Assembly: GCF_019880585.1 (NCBI RefSeq)
Contig: NZ_JAINVV010000001.1
Location: forward strand, 124,001-188,000
DNA: 64,000 nucleotides
Direction of reading: 5' to 3'
DNA from: Sphingomonas colocasiae
Lineage (GTDB): Bacteria > Pseudomonadota > Alphaproteobacteria > Sphingomonadales > Sphingomonadaceae
Shown here: positions 34,340 to 43,910 of the stretch, piece after piece
Layout: every line of letters starts with the position of its first letter
Numbering within the stretch: the first letter of the stretch is position 1
Translations under genes and position numbers: made by a program
The notes under the pieces: model-generated
Told to the model about the DNA's origin: nothing
Seen by the model: only the letters and a program-made list of their open reading frames with translations
Databases searched by the model: none

Positions 34340-35176
34340 GTCGGTTCTCCACCGTTTCTCGATGGTGGCCGGGCGGGAGAGTTCGCGGATCCGGTGGACC
34401 GCATGGGACGGGTTCGCAAGCATCTTGAACCAACGGCCACGGCGAAGCACGGTCATGCGATCGCCGACATTGCGCTGATTCAGGATATCCGAATGGATGC
34501 GGGCAAAGTCGCGATCGAAACGCTCTTCATGCGCCTGCCCGGCGCCGCCGCCGGTGATGCATTCATCATAGAGCCTGAACGCGGCGATGCGGTCCGCACA
34601 GGTCACGAACGGTGCCCGGCGTCGCGCGAACTCGGCTAGGAGCTCATAATCCCAGCATGACCGGTTGATCGGGTTGAACCCCCCGACTTCGCGGAACAGC
34701 TCCATTTCGAACGACAGGCCCGGCTGCACGATCGTTGCCGCGCCGAATTTCAGGTCGAGCATGCGGACGGGCGTAGGGATCAGTTCGCGCGTCGGATATC
34801 CCGTGCGATCGACGAGCCAGGCACGGCACAGCACGAAACGAGCGCCGGGATTGGATGCCCATATATGCTCCAGTTTGGCGATGGCGCCGGGCAGCAGATA
34901 ATCGTCGCTGTTGAGGAAATAGCCGATCCGGCCCTGCGCCAATGCGAAACCCTTGTTCAATCCATCGGCCGGGCCGTCATCCGGATCAAGCACGACCCGA
35001 TCGATCGCATCGCCATAGTCCGCGATGATATCCCGGCTGCTGTCCGTGGAGCCGGGATCAACCACGATATATTCGACATTCGACGTTTTCTGGGAGAGCA
35101 CGGACTCGATGGCCTCGCGCAGGAACGGCGCCTGATTGTAGGAAATGGTCACGATCGAAATGAATGGGGTTCGCAT
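34328..35176 (-). CDS. Glycosyltransferase family 2
   Basis: 282 residues from ATG at 35176 (AGGAAGAG seven bases upstream); the in-frame ATG at 35398 is a shadow extension. A GT-A fold is shown by FISIVTISYNQAPFLREAIE, VEYIVVDPGSTDSSRDII, DDGPADGLNKGFALAQGRIG and the DxD metal site FLNSDDYLLPG. The SCWDYELLAEFARR segment supplies a catalytic acidic residue. It adds a sugar to the lipid-linked oligosaccharide in the cytoplasm. Its 3' end runs 12 bases into the converging dehydratase gene. Confidence 0.9.
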   Translation of the reverse strand: MRTPFISIVTISYNQAPFLREAIESVLSQKTSNVEYIVVDPGSTDSSRDIIADYGDAIDRVVLDPDDGPADGLNKGFALAQGRIGYFLNSDDYLLPGAIAKLEHIWASNPGARFVLCRAWLVDRTGYPTRELIPTPVRMLDLKFGAATIVQPGLSFEMELFREVGGFNPINRSCWDYELLAEFARRRAPFVTCADRIAAFRLYDECITGGGAGQAHEERFDRDFARIHSDILNQRNVGDRMTVLRRGRWFKMLANPSHAVHRIRELSRPATIEKRWRTDLPR

Positions 35177-35277
35177 GAACTCTTCCTGGATGCCTCCGCG
35201 CTCATGGCAATCGTCTTGGACAAGGTTTCTAGACGAGGAGGATCGCTTCATAAAGTAGAGGTCGAAGGGATGCCGCC

Positions 35278-36384
35278 TTATCGATCGAGACCGGCATTTC
35301 CGGACAGTTGACGATAAACCGCGGCGGTCTCCGCCGCGCAGCGCTGCCATGAAAAATTCCGGAGGTGCAGCCGTCCGGCCTGCCGCAATTCGTCGCAACG
35401 CGAAGGGGATGCCAGCAATTTCTCGATCGCATCAGCCAATGCTGCCGGGTCGCCATTCTCGGCATAATCCACGGCGTTTCCGCAAACATCCGGAATCGAA
35501 CTGCTCGCGATCGTCACGACGGGGCAATCGGCGGCCATGGCTTCGAGCGGGGGGATGCCGAAGCCTTCGTACAGCGATGGATACACGAACACCGCCGCAT
35601 TCGCATAAAGCGCATGAAGGCCGTCATCATCGGCGGAAATCGCGACCACCTGTTCACGCGAAAGGCCGAGGCTGTCGATCAATGCACCTTCACTGCTGGA
35701 GAATGGCGCGCCGCCGCAAACAAGATCGAAATGCGATTTCAATTGCTCGGACTGCGCATATGCACGGAGCAGCGCTTCGAAATTCTTGTAGCCGCCGCGA
35801 CGGCCGACATGGAGTATATAGGGTCTGTCGTGGGCGCGATGCGCCGATGAATGCGCAGGCGCGGTAAAGCCCAGTGGTATGACGGTGATCCGGTTGGCGA
35901 CGTCGGGATAGATGTCGATCAGGTCCCGCCGGGTGTTTTGCGACACGCAGATGATATGATCGGCGCGATGGATCGCGGTTCGCTTGACGCTGCGTACCCG
36001 ATCGCTGAATTGTTCCGGAAAGAGCTCATGGATCATGTCGTGGACCGTCAGCACGGTCGGAACCTTGGCGGGCGTCAGATAGTGCGGGACATAATAGGTG
36101 CCGTGGATCACGTCCGGACGCGCCAGCCTAGCTACGATCGGAAACAGCCCGAATGACAGCGCGGTCGCCACTTTACGCGCATGCGGCGGAAGGTTGAATC
36201 GTTTCCCCCAGACATAGGGTTTCGGCAATTCGGCGATTTGACGATTGATATAGAGCGGCGCGAAAAATCTTGGCTCCACGCCCTGATCCGGAAGGGCATC
36301 GGCCAGTTCTCCAAGATATTTGGAGATGCCTCCGTAGGTTTGGTTGACGGCGATATAATGGTCGAACAGGACGCTGATCGTCAT
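35278..36384 (-). CDS. Glycosyltransferase family 4 (paralogue 1)
   Basis: 368 residues from ATG at 36384 (MTISVLFDHYIAVNQTYGG), chosen because the paralogue at 39397-40494 begins the same way. The GT-B fold has an acceptor N-half with VLTVHDMIHELFPEQF and RADHIICVSQNTRRDLIDIYP, and a C-terminal donor site with YILHVGRRGGYKNFEALLRA and VYPSLYEGFGIPPLEAMA (E-x7-E motif), as in mannosyl- and other hexosyltransferases. It starts a few bases after the preceding gene on the same strand. The two paralogues share whole stretches such as PLEAMAADCPVVT, so they arose by duplication. Confidence 0.92.
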   Translation of the reverse strand: MTISVLFDHYIAVNQTYGGISKYLGELADALPDQGVEPRFFAPLYINRQIAELPKPYVWGKRFNLPPHARKVATALSFGLFPIVARLARPDVIHGTYYVPHYLTPAKVPTVLTVHDMIHELFPEQFSDRVRSVKRTAIHRADHIICVSQNTRRDLIDIYPDVANRITVIPLGFTAPAHSSAHRAHDRPYILHVGRRGGYKNFEALLRAYAQSEQLKSHFDLVCGGAPFSSSEGALIDSLGLSREQVVAISADDDGLHALYANAAVFVYPSLYEGFGIPPLEAMAADCPVVTIASSSIPDVCGNAVDYAENGDPAALADAIEKLLASPSRCDELRQAGRLHLRNFSWQRCAAETAAVYRQLSGNAGLDR

Positions 36385-36388
36385 CGGA

Positions 36389-37495
36389 TCAGGTTGATCC
36401 ACGATGGTCGATGGCGTTCAATATGCGTTGCGCGACATGCAGCCATTCAAATCGGGTCAGGATCCTGGTTTGGGCCTCATCGGCGATGCTCTCCAGTTCG
36501 GCTTGCGGACGGGCATAGGTGGCGATGACGGCATCGGCCAGTGCGCGGGGATCGGGGCGATCCACCAGCGTGCCCAATCGTCCATTGTCCGTCAGTTCGG
36601 GCAAGGCGCCGCGATCGAGCGAGACAAGGATCGCCTTCGCCTTCATCGCCTCCAGATAGACCTGCCCCCAGGGATCCCCGAGCATCGGCTGGACGAGCAT
36701 CGCCGCGTCGTGAAATTGCGCGATAAGTGCTTCGCGCGGCAGGAAGTCATATGCCGTCACGCCGTCGATCGTCCGCGCCCGTTCGACGGCATCTGCATTA
36801 CCGACCATCACCAGCCGGGTTTGCGGTCGGGCGGCGCGGATATGCGCGAGTGCGGCCAGCACCAGGTCACCGCCTTTTTCCCTGAACTGATGCTTGGCGA
36901 CGAACAGCATATGTCCATCCGCATAGGTTTTGCTGCCGGAGAAAGAGGGCAGGGGCCCCGATCCGCAGCCGACGGCGATCACCCGTTCCGGCGACACGCC
37001 GTAATGATCGATGATATCGGCGCGAAGATGCTCGGAAAATGTCAGGACGCGATGCGCCGATCGATAGGCGGTCCGGTCCAGCGCATCGACGATCTCGAAT
37101 GCGCGGTCGGCAAAACCCGGTGAGAGCAATCCGCGGCTGAGCAGGTGCCAGCTATCGTCGACCCATAGTGAATAGGAAATATCGGACCCGACCGGCGCGT
37201 CGAGCGATGTACAGCAGAGTATATGATTGGCACCGGCGCGCGCGGCCTGCGATCCGACATAGGCGCCGCGCAATTGCCGCGCCCGTGCGAAGCGCGACAC
37301 GTCGCGCGGCGGCAGTCCGGAAAGAAGATTGCGTGCCGCGAGCAGGGTCCGGTGAGCCGGAGACAATATGGCGCTGTTGATCGGCTGGACATCGACGCCC
37401 AGCGCGGTCAGCGCATTCGTCAGGTTTGCGGGCGCCGAAGACCATGTGCGCTGGTCGAGCGGGTCGCCAAGATGCGAGGTCAGCGCGAGCTTCAC
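36389..37495 (-). CDS. Glycosyltransferase family 1/4
   Basis: 368 residues, GT-B fold. The N-terminal half is divergent, with HRVLTFSEHLRADIIDHYGV before the linker. The C-terminal half has MLFVAKHQFREKGGDLVLAAL, RLVMVGNADAVERA, VTAYDFLPREALIAQFHDA and the donor-site VQPMLGDPWGQVYLEAMKAKA in place of the usual EGFG/E motif. It is the first of three minus-strand glycosyltransferase genes (36389, 35278, 34328) and is divergent from the GT2 gene at 37708. Donor and acceptor sugars are unknown. Confidence 0.85.
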   Translation of the reverse strand: MKLALTSHLGDPLDQRTWSSAPANLTNALTALGVDVQPINSAILSPAHRTLLAARNLLSGLPPRDVSRFARARQLRGAYVGSQAARAGANHILCCTSLDAPVGSDISYSLWVDDSWHLLSRGLLSPGFADRAFEIVDALDRTAYRSAHRVLTFSEHLRADIIDHYGVSPERVIAVGCGSGPLPSFSGSKTYADGHMLFVAKHQFREKGGDLVLAALAHIRAARPQTRLVMVGNADAVERARTIDGVTAYDFLPREALIAQFHDAAMLVQPMLGDPWGQVYLEAMKAKAILVSLDRGALPELTDNGRLGTLVDRPDPRALADAVIATYARPQAELESIADEAQTRILTRFEWLHVAQRILNAIDHRGST

Positions 37496-37707
37496 GATTG
37501 GTCTATCGCCCGCGGCATGCTGGAAGCAGGTTAAGGTTCACCGCGCATCTTCGATCCGTTTCATCCGGCTTGCTGTAGATCATGGTCATGAAGTCATAAA
37601 GCCTCGATTTCCTCGATCGGTAACGATCGAGGCACAAGATTCTTGCCCGTCCGAACGGCTGTGCGCATAGCAGGGCTGCGTTCCTGCCATGAGAGTTTAT
37701 GCTGGCC

Positions 37708-38454
37708 ATGAAATTCAGCGTGATCACCCCCTGCTACAATGCCGGCGCGACGATCGCCCGCACCTTGCAGTCGGTTGCAGCGCAGACGCACGACGATGTC
37801 GAGCATATTGTGATGGATGGCGGCTCCACCGATGAAACTGCCGCCATCGTCGAGGCGCGGATCCGGGTGGGCGGGCGTTTCGTCTCCGGGCCCGATCAAG
37901 GTATGTACGATGCGATGAACAAGGGGCTGGCGCTGGCCAGCGGTGAAATCGTCGGCATTCTGAACGCCGATGATCATTTTGCCGATCCGGACGCCCTGGC
38001 GTGGGTGGCGGAGGCCTTCGCCACTCATGGGACCGATGCGGTTCTATGCGATGTGGGATTTTTCTCGACCAGGCGGCCTGACCGTCTGTTCCGCCGCTAT
38101 CGCAGCGTCACCTTCAGGCCCGGCCGCCTGGCTTGGGGGTGGATGCCGGCACATCCGGGCATGTACATGACCCGCGAAGCCTATCTGCGCGTCGGCACCT
38201 ACCGCACCGATTTCAGGATCGCCGCGGATTACGAATTCGTGGTGCGCGCTTTCGTCAAGCACCGGCTGAGTTTCGTGCACCTGCCTAGGGTTCTCGTCCG
38301 CATGCAGGCGGGCGGTGTGAGCAATCGCGATCTTGCTGCAAAATCAGTGATCAATCGCGAAGTGCTGCGTGCCTGTCGGGAAAACGGTGTCTATTCGAAC
38401 GCATGGATGATCGCGTCGAAATATCCGCTCAAGCTGCTGGAATATTTTCGTTGA
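37708..38454 (+). CDS. Glycosyltransferase family 2 (colanic-acid WcaE-like)
   Basis: 248 residues from ATG at 37708 (MKFSVITPCYNAG); an ATG at 37699 adds three residues and lies closer to GAGAG, so either start is possible. The GT-A motifs are FSVITPCYNAGATIARTLQS, VEHIVMDGGSTDETAAIV, DQGMYDAMNKGLALASGE and GILNADDHFADPD. MPAHPGMYMTREAYLRVG and DFRIAADYEFVVR complete the acceptor/base region seen in WcaE-type enzymes. It overlaps the next gene, so the two are translationally coupled. Confidence 0.88.
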   Translation: MKFSVITPCYNAGATIARTLQSVAAQTHDDVEHIVMDGGSTDETAAIVEARIRVGGRFVSGPDQGMYDAMNKGLALASGEIVGILNADDHFADPDALAWVAEAFATHGTDAVLCDVGFFSTRRPDRLFRRYRSVTFRPGRLAWGWMPAHPGMYMTREAYLRVGTYRTDFRIAADYEFVVRAFVKHRLSFVHLPRVLVRMQAGGVSNRDLAAKSVINREVLRACRENGVYSNAWMIASKYPLKLLEYFR

Positions 38455-39377
38455 GGATCGGTATTTCGGGCGCCACCGGCTTTGTCGGCCGTTCGCTGGC
38501 CGCAAGGTGCGTTGATGAGGGGAATGTCGTGGTCCCCCTTCTACGCGAGGCGGGGGGGCAGCCGCATGCGGTGGCGATGGGGGATCTTTCCGCAGGGACG
38601 GTACCGGTGCTTCCCGAACTTGACGCGGTGGTTCACTTGGCGGCGATGACGCATTCCGGCGTGGGCGATAGTGCGGAGGTTCTGCAACGCTACCGCGCCG
38701 TTAATGTTTCGGGAACCGGGCATCTTCTGGAAGCGGCGGCGCGTGCCGGCGTTCGGCATTTCATCTTCATCAGTTCGATCAAGGTCAATGGGGAGCGGAC
38801 CGCACCGGGAACCGCTTTCGGCGAGCGCGATACGCCGCAGCCGGAGGACGCCTATGGGCGTTCGAAGCTCGAGGCGGAGGACCGGGTTCGCTCCTTTTGC
38901 GAAGCGAACGATATGGCCTGGACGATCGTTCGCCCGCCGCTCGTTTATGGTGCCTCGGCGCCCGCGAACTTCGCGGCACTCAGGAAACTGGCATTGAGCC
39001 GGCTGCCACTACCCTTGGGCGGTTTCGATGCGCTACGCAGCTTCGTCTTTGTCGAAAATCTCTCGGACTTCATTTGTACCGCATTGCGCGACGAAAGGGC
39101 GCGTGACCGCCTCTTTCTGGTCAGTGACGCGCAGGACATCGGCGTATCTGACCTGATCGCACTGATGGCCCGCGAGGCCGGGCGTCCATCCCGGATTTTT
39201 GCGTTGCCCCGCTGGTTATTGTCCGTGGCGCGGCACCTGCCGTGGACCTCGAGCGCGATCCGTAAATTGAGCGACGGTCTCCAACTCGATTGCTCCCCTG
39301 CCTGCGAAACGCTCGGGTGGCGTCCGCCATATCGCCTCGAGAGCGGTATCCGCAGTGCGATGGCGGTGGAGCGCTGA
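38451..39377 (+). CDS. NAD-dependent epimerase/reductase (SDR), possible UDP-4-keto-sugar reductase
   Basis: 308 residues starting at a TTG (38451) that overlaps the preceding stop (TTGA); no ATG or GTG precedes the Rossmann fold. The motifs are RIGISGATGFVGRSLAAR (NAD), VVHLAAMTHSG, FIFISSIKVNGE and YGRSKLEAE (Tyr-Lys pair). RPPLVYG and the late PLPLGGFDALRSFVFVENL resemble WbpV-type enzymes that reduce UDP-4-keto-6-deoxy-GlcNAc to UDP-QuiNAc. With the WbpM-like dehydratase at 32390 this would give a QuiNAc (or FucNAc) donor; that assignment is inferred. Confidence 0.8.
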   Translation: MRIGISGATGFVGRSLAARCVDEGNVVVPLLREAGGQPHAVAMGDLSAGTVPVLPELDAVVHLAAMTHSGVGDSAEVLQRYRAVNVSGTGHLLEAAARAGVRHFIFISSIKVNGERTAPGTAFGERDTPQPEDAYGRSKLEAEDRVRSFCEANDMAWTIVRPPLVYGASAPANFAALRKLALSRLPLPLGGFDALRSFVFVENLSDFICTALRDERARDRLFLVSDAQDIGVSDLIALMAREAGRPSRIFALPRWLLSVARHLPWTSSAIRKLSDGLQLDCSPACETLGWRPPYRLESGIRSAMAVER

Positions 39378-39396
39378 TCCCGGGGGATGGGAGAGA

Positions 39397-40494
39397 TCAG
39401 TTTTTGCCAGACAACTGGCGATATACGCCCGCCGTTTCGGCTGCGCACCGCTGCCATGAAAAATGCTCCAGGCGCAGACGTCCGGCCTGCCGCAGTTCCG
39501 TGCAACGCGATGGTGACGCCAGCACTCGTTCGATCGCACTGGCCAGGGCTTCCGGGCTGCCATCTTCGGCATAGTCCACTGCGTTCCCGCATATCTCCGG
39601 AATGGAACTGACCCCGACGGTTACGACGGGGCAATCGGCGGCCATGGCTTCAAGCGGGGGGATGCCGAATCCCTCGTACAACGACGGATAAACGAATATG
39701 TCGGCGTTGGCGTAGAGCGCGTGAAGCCCCGCATCATCCGTCGAGATCGCAACCACACGGTCTGCGGAGAGGCCCAGGTCCTTGATCATCGCGCTTTCAG
39801 CCGCGGACAATGGCTTGCCGCCGCAGACAAGATCGAAATCCGATCTCAACCGTTCGGACTGTGCATATGCGCGCAACAGGGATTCGAAATTCTTGTAGCC
39901 ACTGCGATTGCCCACATAGAATATATACGGCCTGTCGCGAACGCGATTGCGCGATGGATATGCGCGCGCGGCAAAGCCCAATGGAATAACGGTTATGCGA
40001 TCGGCGACATGAGGATAGATTTGGATCAGGTCCCGGCGGGTGTTCTGTGATACGCAGATGATGTGATCGGCGCGGTTGATGGCCGTGCGCTTGAAGCCGC
40101 GCGCAGGATCGTTGACGAACTGTTCCGGAAAGATTTCGTGGATCATATCGTGCACCGTCAGCACGATTGGAATCTTTGCGGGCGCCAAGCGTCGGGGCGC
40201 ATAATAGGTTTCATGAACCACGTCCGGACGCACCAGCCTCGTGGCAATCGGAAAGAGCCCGATCGCCAGGGCGCTCGCCCATTTGCGAGTGGGCAGTGGA
40301 ATGTCGAGCCGCTTTCCCCAAACCATCTGCGGCGGCAAGGTGGCCAGTTGGTGGTTGATGTAGAGTGGCGCGAAAAGCGTCGGATCCACGCCTTCGGGCG
40401 GTAGGGCGGATACCATTTCTCCGAGATATTTGGAAATGCCACCGAAATATTGATTCACGGCAACATAGTGATCGAGCAAAACCCGCACGGTCAT
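39397..40494 (-). CDS. Glycosyltransferase family 4 (paralogue 2)
   Basis: 365 residues (MTVRVLLDHYVAVNQYFGGI). The layout is the same as the gene at 35278-36384: VLTVHDMIHEIFPEQF, RADHIICVSQNTRRDLIQIYP, PYIFYVGNRSGYKNFESLLR and YEGFGIPPLEAMAADCPVVT. The two proteins are nearly identical in many blocks, so they are recent or constrained duplicates. The ATG overlaps the stop of the fkbM gene (ATGA). It may add a second copy of the same sugar in the repeat unit, or the copies may have diverged in acceptor. Confidence 0.92.
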   Translation of the reverse strand: MTVRVLLDHYVAVNQYFGGISKYLGEMVSALPPEGVDPTLFAPLYINHQLATLPPQMVWGKRLDIPLPTRKWASALAIGLFPIATRLVRPDVVHETYYAPRRLAPAKIPIVLTVHDMIHEIFPEQFVNDPARGFKRTAINRADHIICVSQNTRRDLIQIYPHVADRITVIPLGFAARAYPSRNRVRDRPYIFYVGNRSGYKNFESLLRAYAQSERLRSDFDLVCGGKPLSAAESAMIKDLGLSADRVVAISTDDAGLHALYANADIFVYPSLYEGFGIPPLEAMAADCPVVTVGVSSIPEICGNAVDYAEDGSPEALASAIERVLASPSRCTELRQAGRLRLEHFSWQRCAAETAGVYRQLSGKN

Positions 40495-41471
40495 TGGGGG
40501 ATTATTAAGAATTGGGTGTCGATCCCGGTGAAATGTGCCAGCTCGCTCGCTCTGGCATGGTCGAATCGAGTGACATCCTTGAACATGATCAGGTCGAGAT
40601 AGGCAGATGGTGTAGCCGAGCTCAGGAAAGCCCGCATTTCATCAATCGCCGCTTGGTCATTCACGCGGAAGCATCTGAGTATCTCGCCAGTATTCACATA
40701 TGCAATTCCATATGAATATCCAATGTCGAGAAGGGTGTCGAAGATTATCCAGGCGTCTCCCGTGACGGGTTTTGCCAAATTCGGATCGAATTCGAAAAAT
40801 ATTGGAATATTAGATGAGTTCAGCATGGCAAGGGAATTCATGATAATCTGTATGTCGAAGCCATCGGTGTCGATCTTGATCAAGTCGATATCATCTTTGT
40901 TCGATAGGGCGAGTGCTTCATCCAGTCCTATCATATCAACCGACGATTCGACTCCATCATCGGCGTGGATGAGTTTCGCTGTTCCGTTACAGGTCTCCAC
41001 GACGAAGGATTCGGCGGTTTTTGGGCCGATGAAGCGCTCGATGATTGCCGATCTGTTCGTGAATGCACTCAGATTTTGCCGGAGGTGCGGCAGGAACGCA
41101 TCATTGCCCTCGATCGCGACGACGAAGGTGGCAGGGTGCTGGAGCAGCGCGACGGCGGTGTCGCCTACATTCGCGCCGATATCAACGATCACGAACTCCT
41201 TGGATTGCGTGAGCGCGCTCAAGCTGCGCACCAGGCGTGGCAAAGCTCGGTCGTAATTCGGAAAGCCGCGCCAATATCTGGGGAGGGGATGTGAAACCGG
41301 CAGGAGCATGGAATAGCCGCCCGCGTCGAAAACGATCGAATCTGCGCCAAAGGGAGCGACTGCACGCAAGCCAAGCCGTGCCAGCAACCGACCGGCGGAG
41401 GACGAGGATTCGATTGCCTTACGCGAAAGCAATCCTTTGAGCGGGGACGAAGGAAGCTGCTTAACGGACAT
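40491..41471 (-). CDS. FkbM family SAM-dependent methyltransferase
   Basis: 326 residues. The SAM-binding motif is FVIVDIGANVGDTAVALLQH (residues about 93-113), followed by VVAIEGNDAFLPHLRQNL, LIKIDTDGFDIQIIMNS and IPIFFEFDPNLAK, all typical of FkbM-type O-methyltransferases in glycan loci. It would methylate a hydroxyl of the surface polysaccharide. The gene is visibly poorer in GC than its neighbours and uses many AT-ending codons, a sign of separate acquisition. It is coupled to the following glycosyltransferase gene. Confidence 0.9.
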   Translation of the reverse strand: MSVKQLPSSPLKGLLSRKAIESSSSAGRLLARLGLRAVAPFGADSIVFDAGGYSMLLPVSHPLPRYWRGFPNYDRALPRLVRSLSALTQSKEFVIVDIGANVGDTAVALLQHPATFVVAIEGNDAFLPHLRQNLSAFTNRSAIIERFIGPKTAESFVVETCNGTAKLIHADDGVESSVDMIGLDEALALSNKDDIDLIKIDTDGFDIQIIMNSLAMLNSSNIPIFFEFDPNLAKPVTGDAWIIFDTLLDIGYSYGIAYVNTGEILRCFRVNDQAAIDEMRAFLSSATPSAYLDLIMFKDVTRFDHARASELAHFTGIDTQFLIIPQ

Positions 41472-41527
41472 CGAAGCACCTGTGCAATTTCAGAAGAGCT
41501 TATCGCGACAGGCAGCGCGGCGGCAAG

Positions 41528-43003
41528 TCATTCAGCCTTGCCCAGGCGGCGGACAAGCGATGGTATCAGCACGGCAAGCGGTATGATTGCGAACAGGAAA
41601 TAGGCGATGTTGGTCATCCATATCATGGACGCCATCCCCAATCGGGGAACGAATAAGAGCTTCAGCAGCAGCGCTGCTGCACACATGACGAAGCCGATCG
41701 CCAACTGCATCTTCAGGGCGCCTGCGGCATTCATCAGCATCGCCAGCGCGCTGCCGACTCCCTCCAGCACGCGCCAGACCGCGAAACCCAGGAACAATGT
41801 GATCGGCACATCCAGTGGTGAACCGATCCACAAGGTCATGAGCGGTCCGCTTAAAAGCACGAGTATGGCGGCAAGCACAGCGGTCAGGGCGATCGTCAGA
41901 AACAGGGATCGTACAACGGTGGCTTTGACCCATGCGTGATCGCCGCGGCCGATCGCTTCACCATATGCGGGCCAAAGTGGTGATAGAAAGACAATCTGCA
42001 GCATGGCTACGATCGCGAATAACCGTTCGACGAGGCTATACTGGCCTGCAGCGGAAGCGCCGAAAAACTGGGTGACCAGTACCGCGTCGATCCTGAAGGA
42101 AACGACCACGACCAGTTGTATCACCAGGAAAGTGGACCCGATACGCATCAGGTCCTTCATCGTTGTCAGATCCACATCCGAAAAGCTTGGAGCGAGATCG
42201 GGCCTGCGAAAGATGAAGAAGATCAAGCAATTGAGGATATTGCAGAATTGTTGTGTGCCGAACAGCACCAGCACCAGTATCGGCGTTCCGAAATCCAGTG
42301 CGATTGCCGCAGCCAGGCCGCCTAAGGACATGAGGCCGCCCAATCCGGCCCAGAAGCTGGCTTCATACCCTCTTTGAAGCGCGATTTGTACATTCGCCGC
42401 AAGCGCGGCCGGAATGCCGACTGCGAAGCACGCGATGAACGCCGCAGCGGATGGGCCCGCTTCTTCGATCCCGAGCGAAGATTTGACCTGAAAGATCTCC
42501 GGCCAGTCGATAAATCGGTACAACGCGATCAGGGCAGCGAGCAGCGCAAATCCGATCATGGAAAGAATGACCAGTCCGCCGGAGATCGACCTGCGAATTC
42601 CTGGCTGGTCGTCACGCCCCAGAGCACGCGATACCAAGTTGATTACACCATTGCCGATGCCCAGATCGGCAAAGCTTAAAATGGCTGCAAAGGAGCTTAT
42701 GATCATCCACATGCCGAAGCGCTCGGATCCGAGATGATGCAGCGCCAAGGGGACGGAGATCAGTAGCGTAAGAATCGTCGAAGAGCGTGACAGCAAAGAC
42801 GAAAAGCCGTTGATGAATGTTCGTCTCAAACGCTCCCGTCCGCGATTCTCTTCGGTGTCGGTTGGTCCAGGAAAAAGCAGATATTTCACGAGATTGATAG
42901 CGCGCGGAATGCGATGGGCTGATGTCGACACTGTTTTCAGTCGCTTCGTCAAATCAGATTGTCCCGTGCCGCAATCAGATCCGGTTCGCCAGAAACCAGT
43001 CAT
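41528..43003 (-). CDS. Oligosaccharide flippase (Wzx/PST family)
   Basis: Up to 491 residues with about 12-14 hydrophobic helices starting near residue 70 (FINGFSSLLSRSSTILTLLIS, FGMWMIISSFAAILSFADLGIGNGVI). FADLGIGNGVINLVSRALG and the MATE-like architecture fit O-antigen/exopolysaccharide flippases, which move undecaprenyl-linked repeat units across the inner membrane. The start is uncertain: the ATG at 43003 overlaps fcl by 29 bases, and GTG at 42928 is an alternative giving a shorter leader. It follows fcl on the same strand. The matching Wzy polymerase is not seen in the window. Confidence 0.85.
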   Translation of the reverse strand: MTGFWRTGSDCGTGQSDLTKRLKTVSTSAHRIPRAINLVKYLLFPGPTDTEENRGRERLRRTFINGFSSLLSRSSTILTLLISVPLALHHLGSERFGMWMIISSFAAILSFADLGIGNGVINLVSRALGRDDQPGIRRSISGGLVILSMIGFALLAALIALYRFIDWPEIFQVKSSLGIEEAGPSAAAFIACFAVGIPAALAANVQIALQRGYEASFWAGLGGLMSLGGLAAAIALDFGTPILVLVLFGTQQFCNILNCLIFFIFRRPDLAPSFSDVDLTTMKDLMRIGSTFLVIQLVVVVSFRIDAVLVTQFFGASAAGQYSLVERLFAIVAMLQIVFLSPLWPAYGEAIGRGDHAWVKATVVRSLFLTIALTAVLAAILVLLSGPLMTLWIGSPLDVPITLFLGFAVWRVLEGVGSALAMLMNAAGALKMQLAIGFVMCAAALLLKLLFVPRLGMASMIWMTNIAYFLFAIIPLAVLIPSLVRRLGKAE

Positions 43004-43910
43004 AAGTCGCCGCGATCCCCTCGCGCAATCCGATGCTGGGTGTCCAGCCCAGCCCGCGCAGCTTGTCGGCGCTCATCAGTTTGCGCGGCGTGCCGTCAGG
43101 CTTGCCCGGATCGGTGGCGATCCCCCCGGTGAAGCCGATGGCGTCGCACACCAGCCGCGCCAGCTCGAGGATGGTGACATCCTCTCCGGAGCCGACATTG
43201 ACGTGTTCGGCATTTGAATAGTTCTTCAGCAGGAATGTGCAGGCGTCGGCGCAATCGTCGACATGCAGGAACTCGCGGCGCGGCGTGCCGGTGCCCCAGA
43301 TGCCAATCTCGCTGGTGCCGGTCAGTTTCGCCTCATGCGCCTTTCGGATCAGCGCGGGCAGGACATGGCTGGATTGAAGATCGAAATTATCGCCGGGTCC
43401 ATAAAGATTGGTCGGCATGGCCGAGATATAGTCGCGCCCATATTGGCGACGATAGGCTTGGGCGAGTTTGATCCCCGCGATCTTGGCGATCGCGTACCAT
43501 TCATTCGTGGGTTCGAGCGGACCGGTGAGTAGCGCATCCTCTGGAATCGGCTGCGGCGCGAACTTGGGGTAGATGCAACTCGACCCTAGGAAAAGCAGGC
43601 GGTTCACATCGGCGCGATGGGCGGCTTCGATGATGTTGGCCTCGATCATCAGATTATCGTAGAGGAAATCGACGGGATAGGTGTCGTTTGCCAGAATGCC
43701 GCCCACTCGAGCGGCTGCCAGCACGATTGCATCGGGACGTTCGCGGGCGATCCATTCGCGTACCGATCGCTGGTCGACCAGGTCCAGCATGTCGCGCCCC
43801 GCAGTCAGGATGTCGCATCCTTCCCGCCCGAGCCGGTAGACCACGGCGCTGCCCACCATGCCGCGATGTCCGGCCACCCAAACACGCTTGCCCGACAGGC
43901 CGAACATCAT
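42975..43910 (-). CDS. fcl: GDP-L-fucose synthase
   Basis: 311 residues from ATG at 43910, which overlaps the gmd stop (ATGA). Motifs are [19 protein letters not shown] (NADP-binding), [17 protein letters not shown] (Ser/Cys region), [18 protein letters not shown] (Tyr-Lys) and [10 protein letters not shown]. Fcl epimerizes and reduces GDP-4-keto-6-deoxy-mannose to GDP-L-fucose. Its start is coupled to gmd, which makes its substrate. Length matches E. coli Fcl (321). Confidence 0.96.
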   Translation of the reverse strand: MMFGLSGKRVWVAGHRGMVGSAVVYRLGREGCDILTAGRDMLDLVDQRSVREWIARERPDAIVLAAARVGGILANDTYPVDFLYDNLMIEANIIEAAHRADVNRLLFLGSSCIYPKFAPQPIPEDALLTGPLEPTNEWYAIAKIAGIKLAQAYRRQYGRDYISAMPTNLYGPGDNFDLQSSHVLPALIRKAHEAKLTGTSEIGIWGTGTPRREFLHVDDCADACTFLLKNYSNAEHVNVGSGEDVTILELARLVCDAIGFTGGIATDPGKPDGTPRKLMSADKLRGLGWTPSIGLREGIAATYDWFLANRI

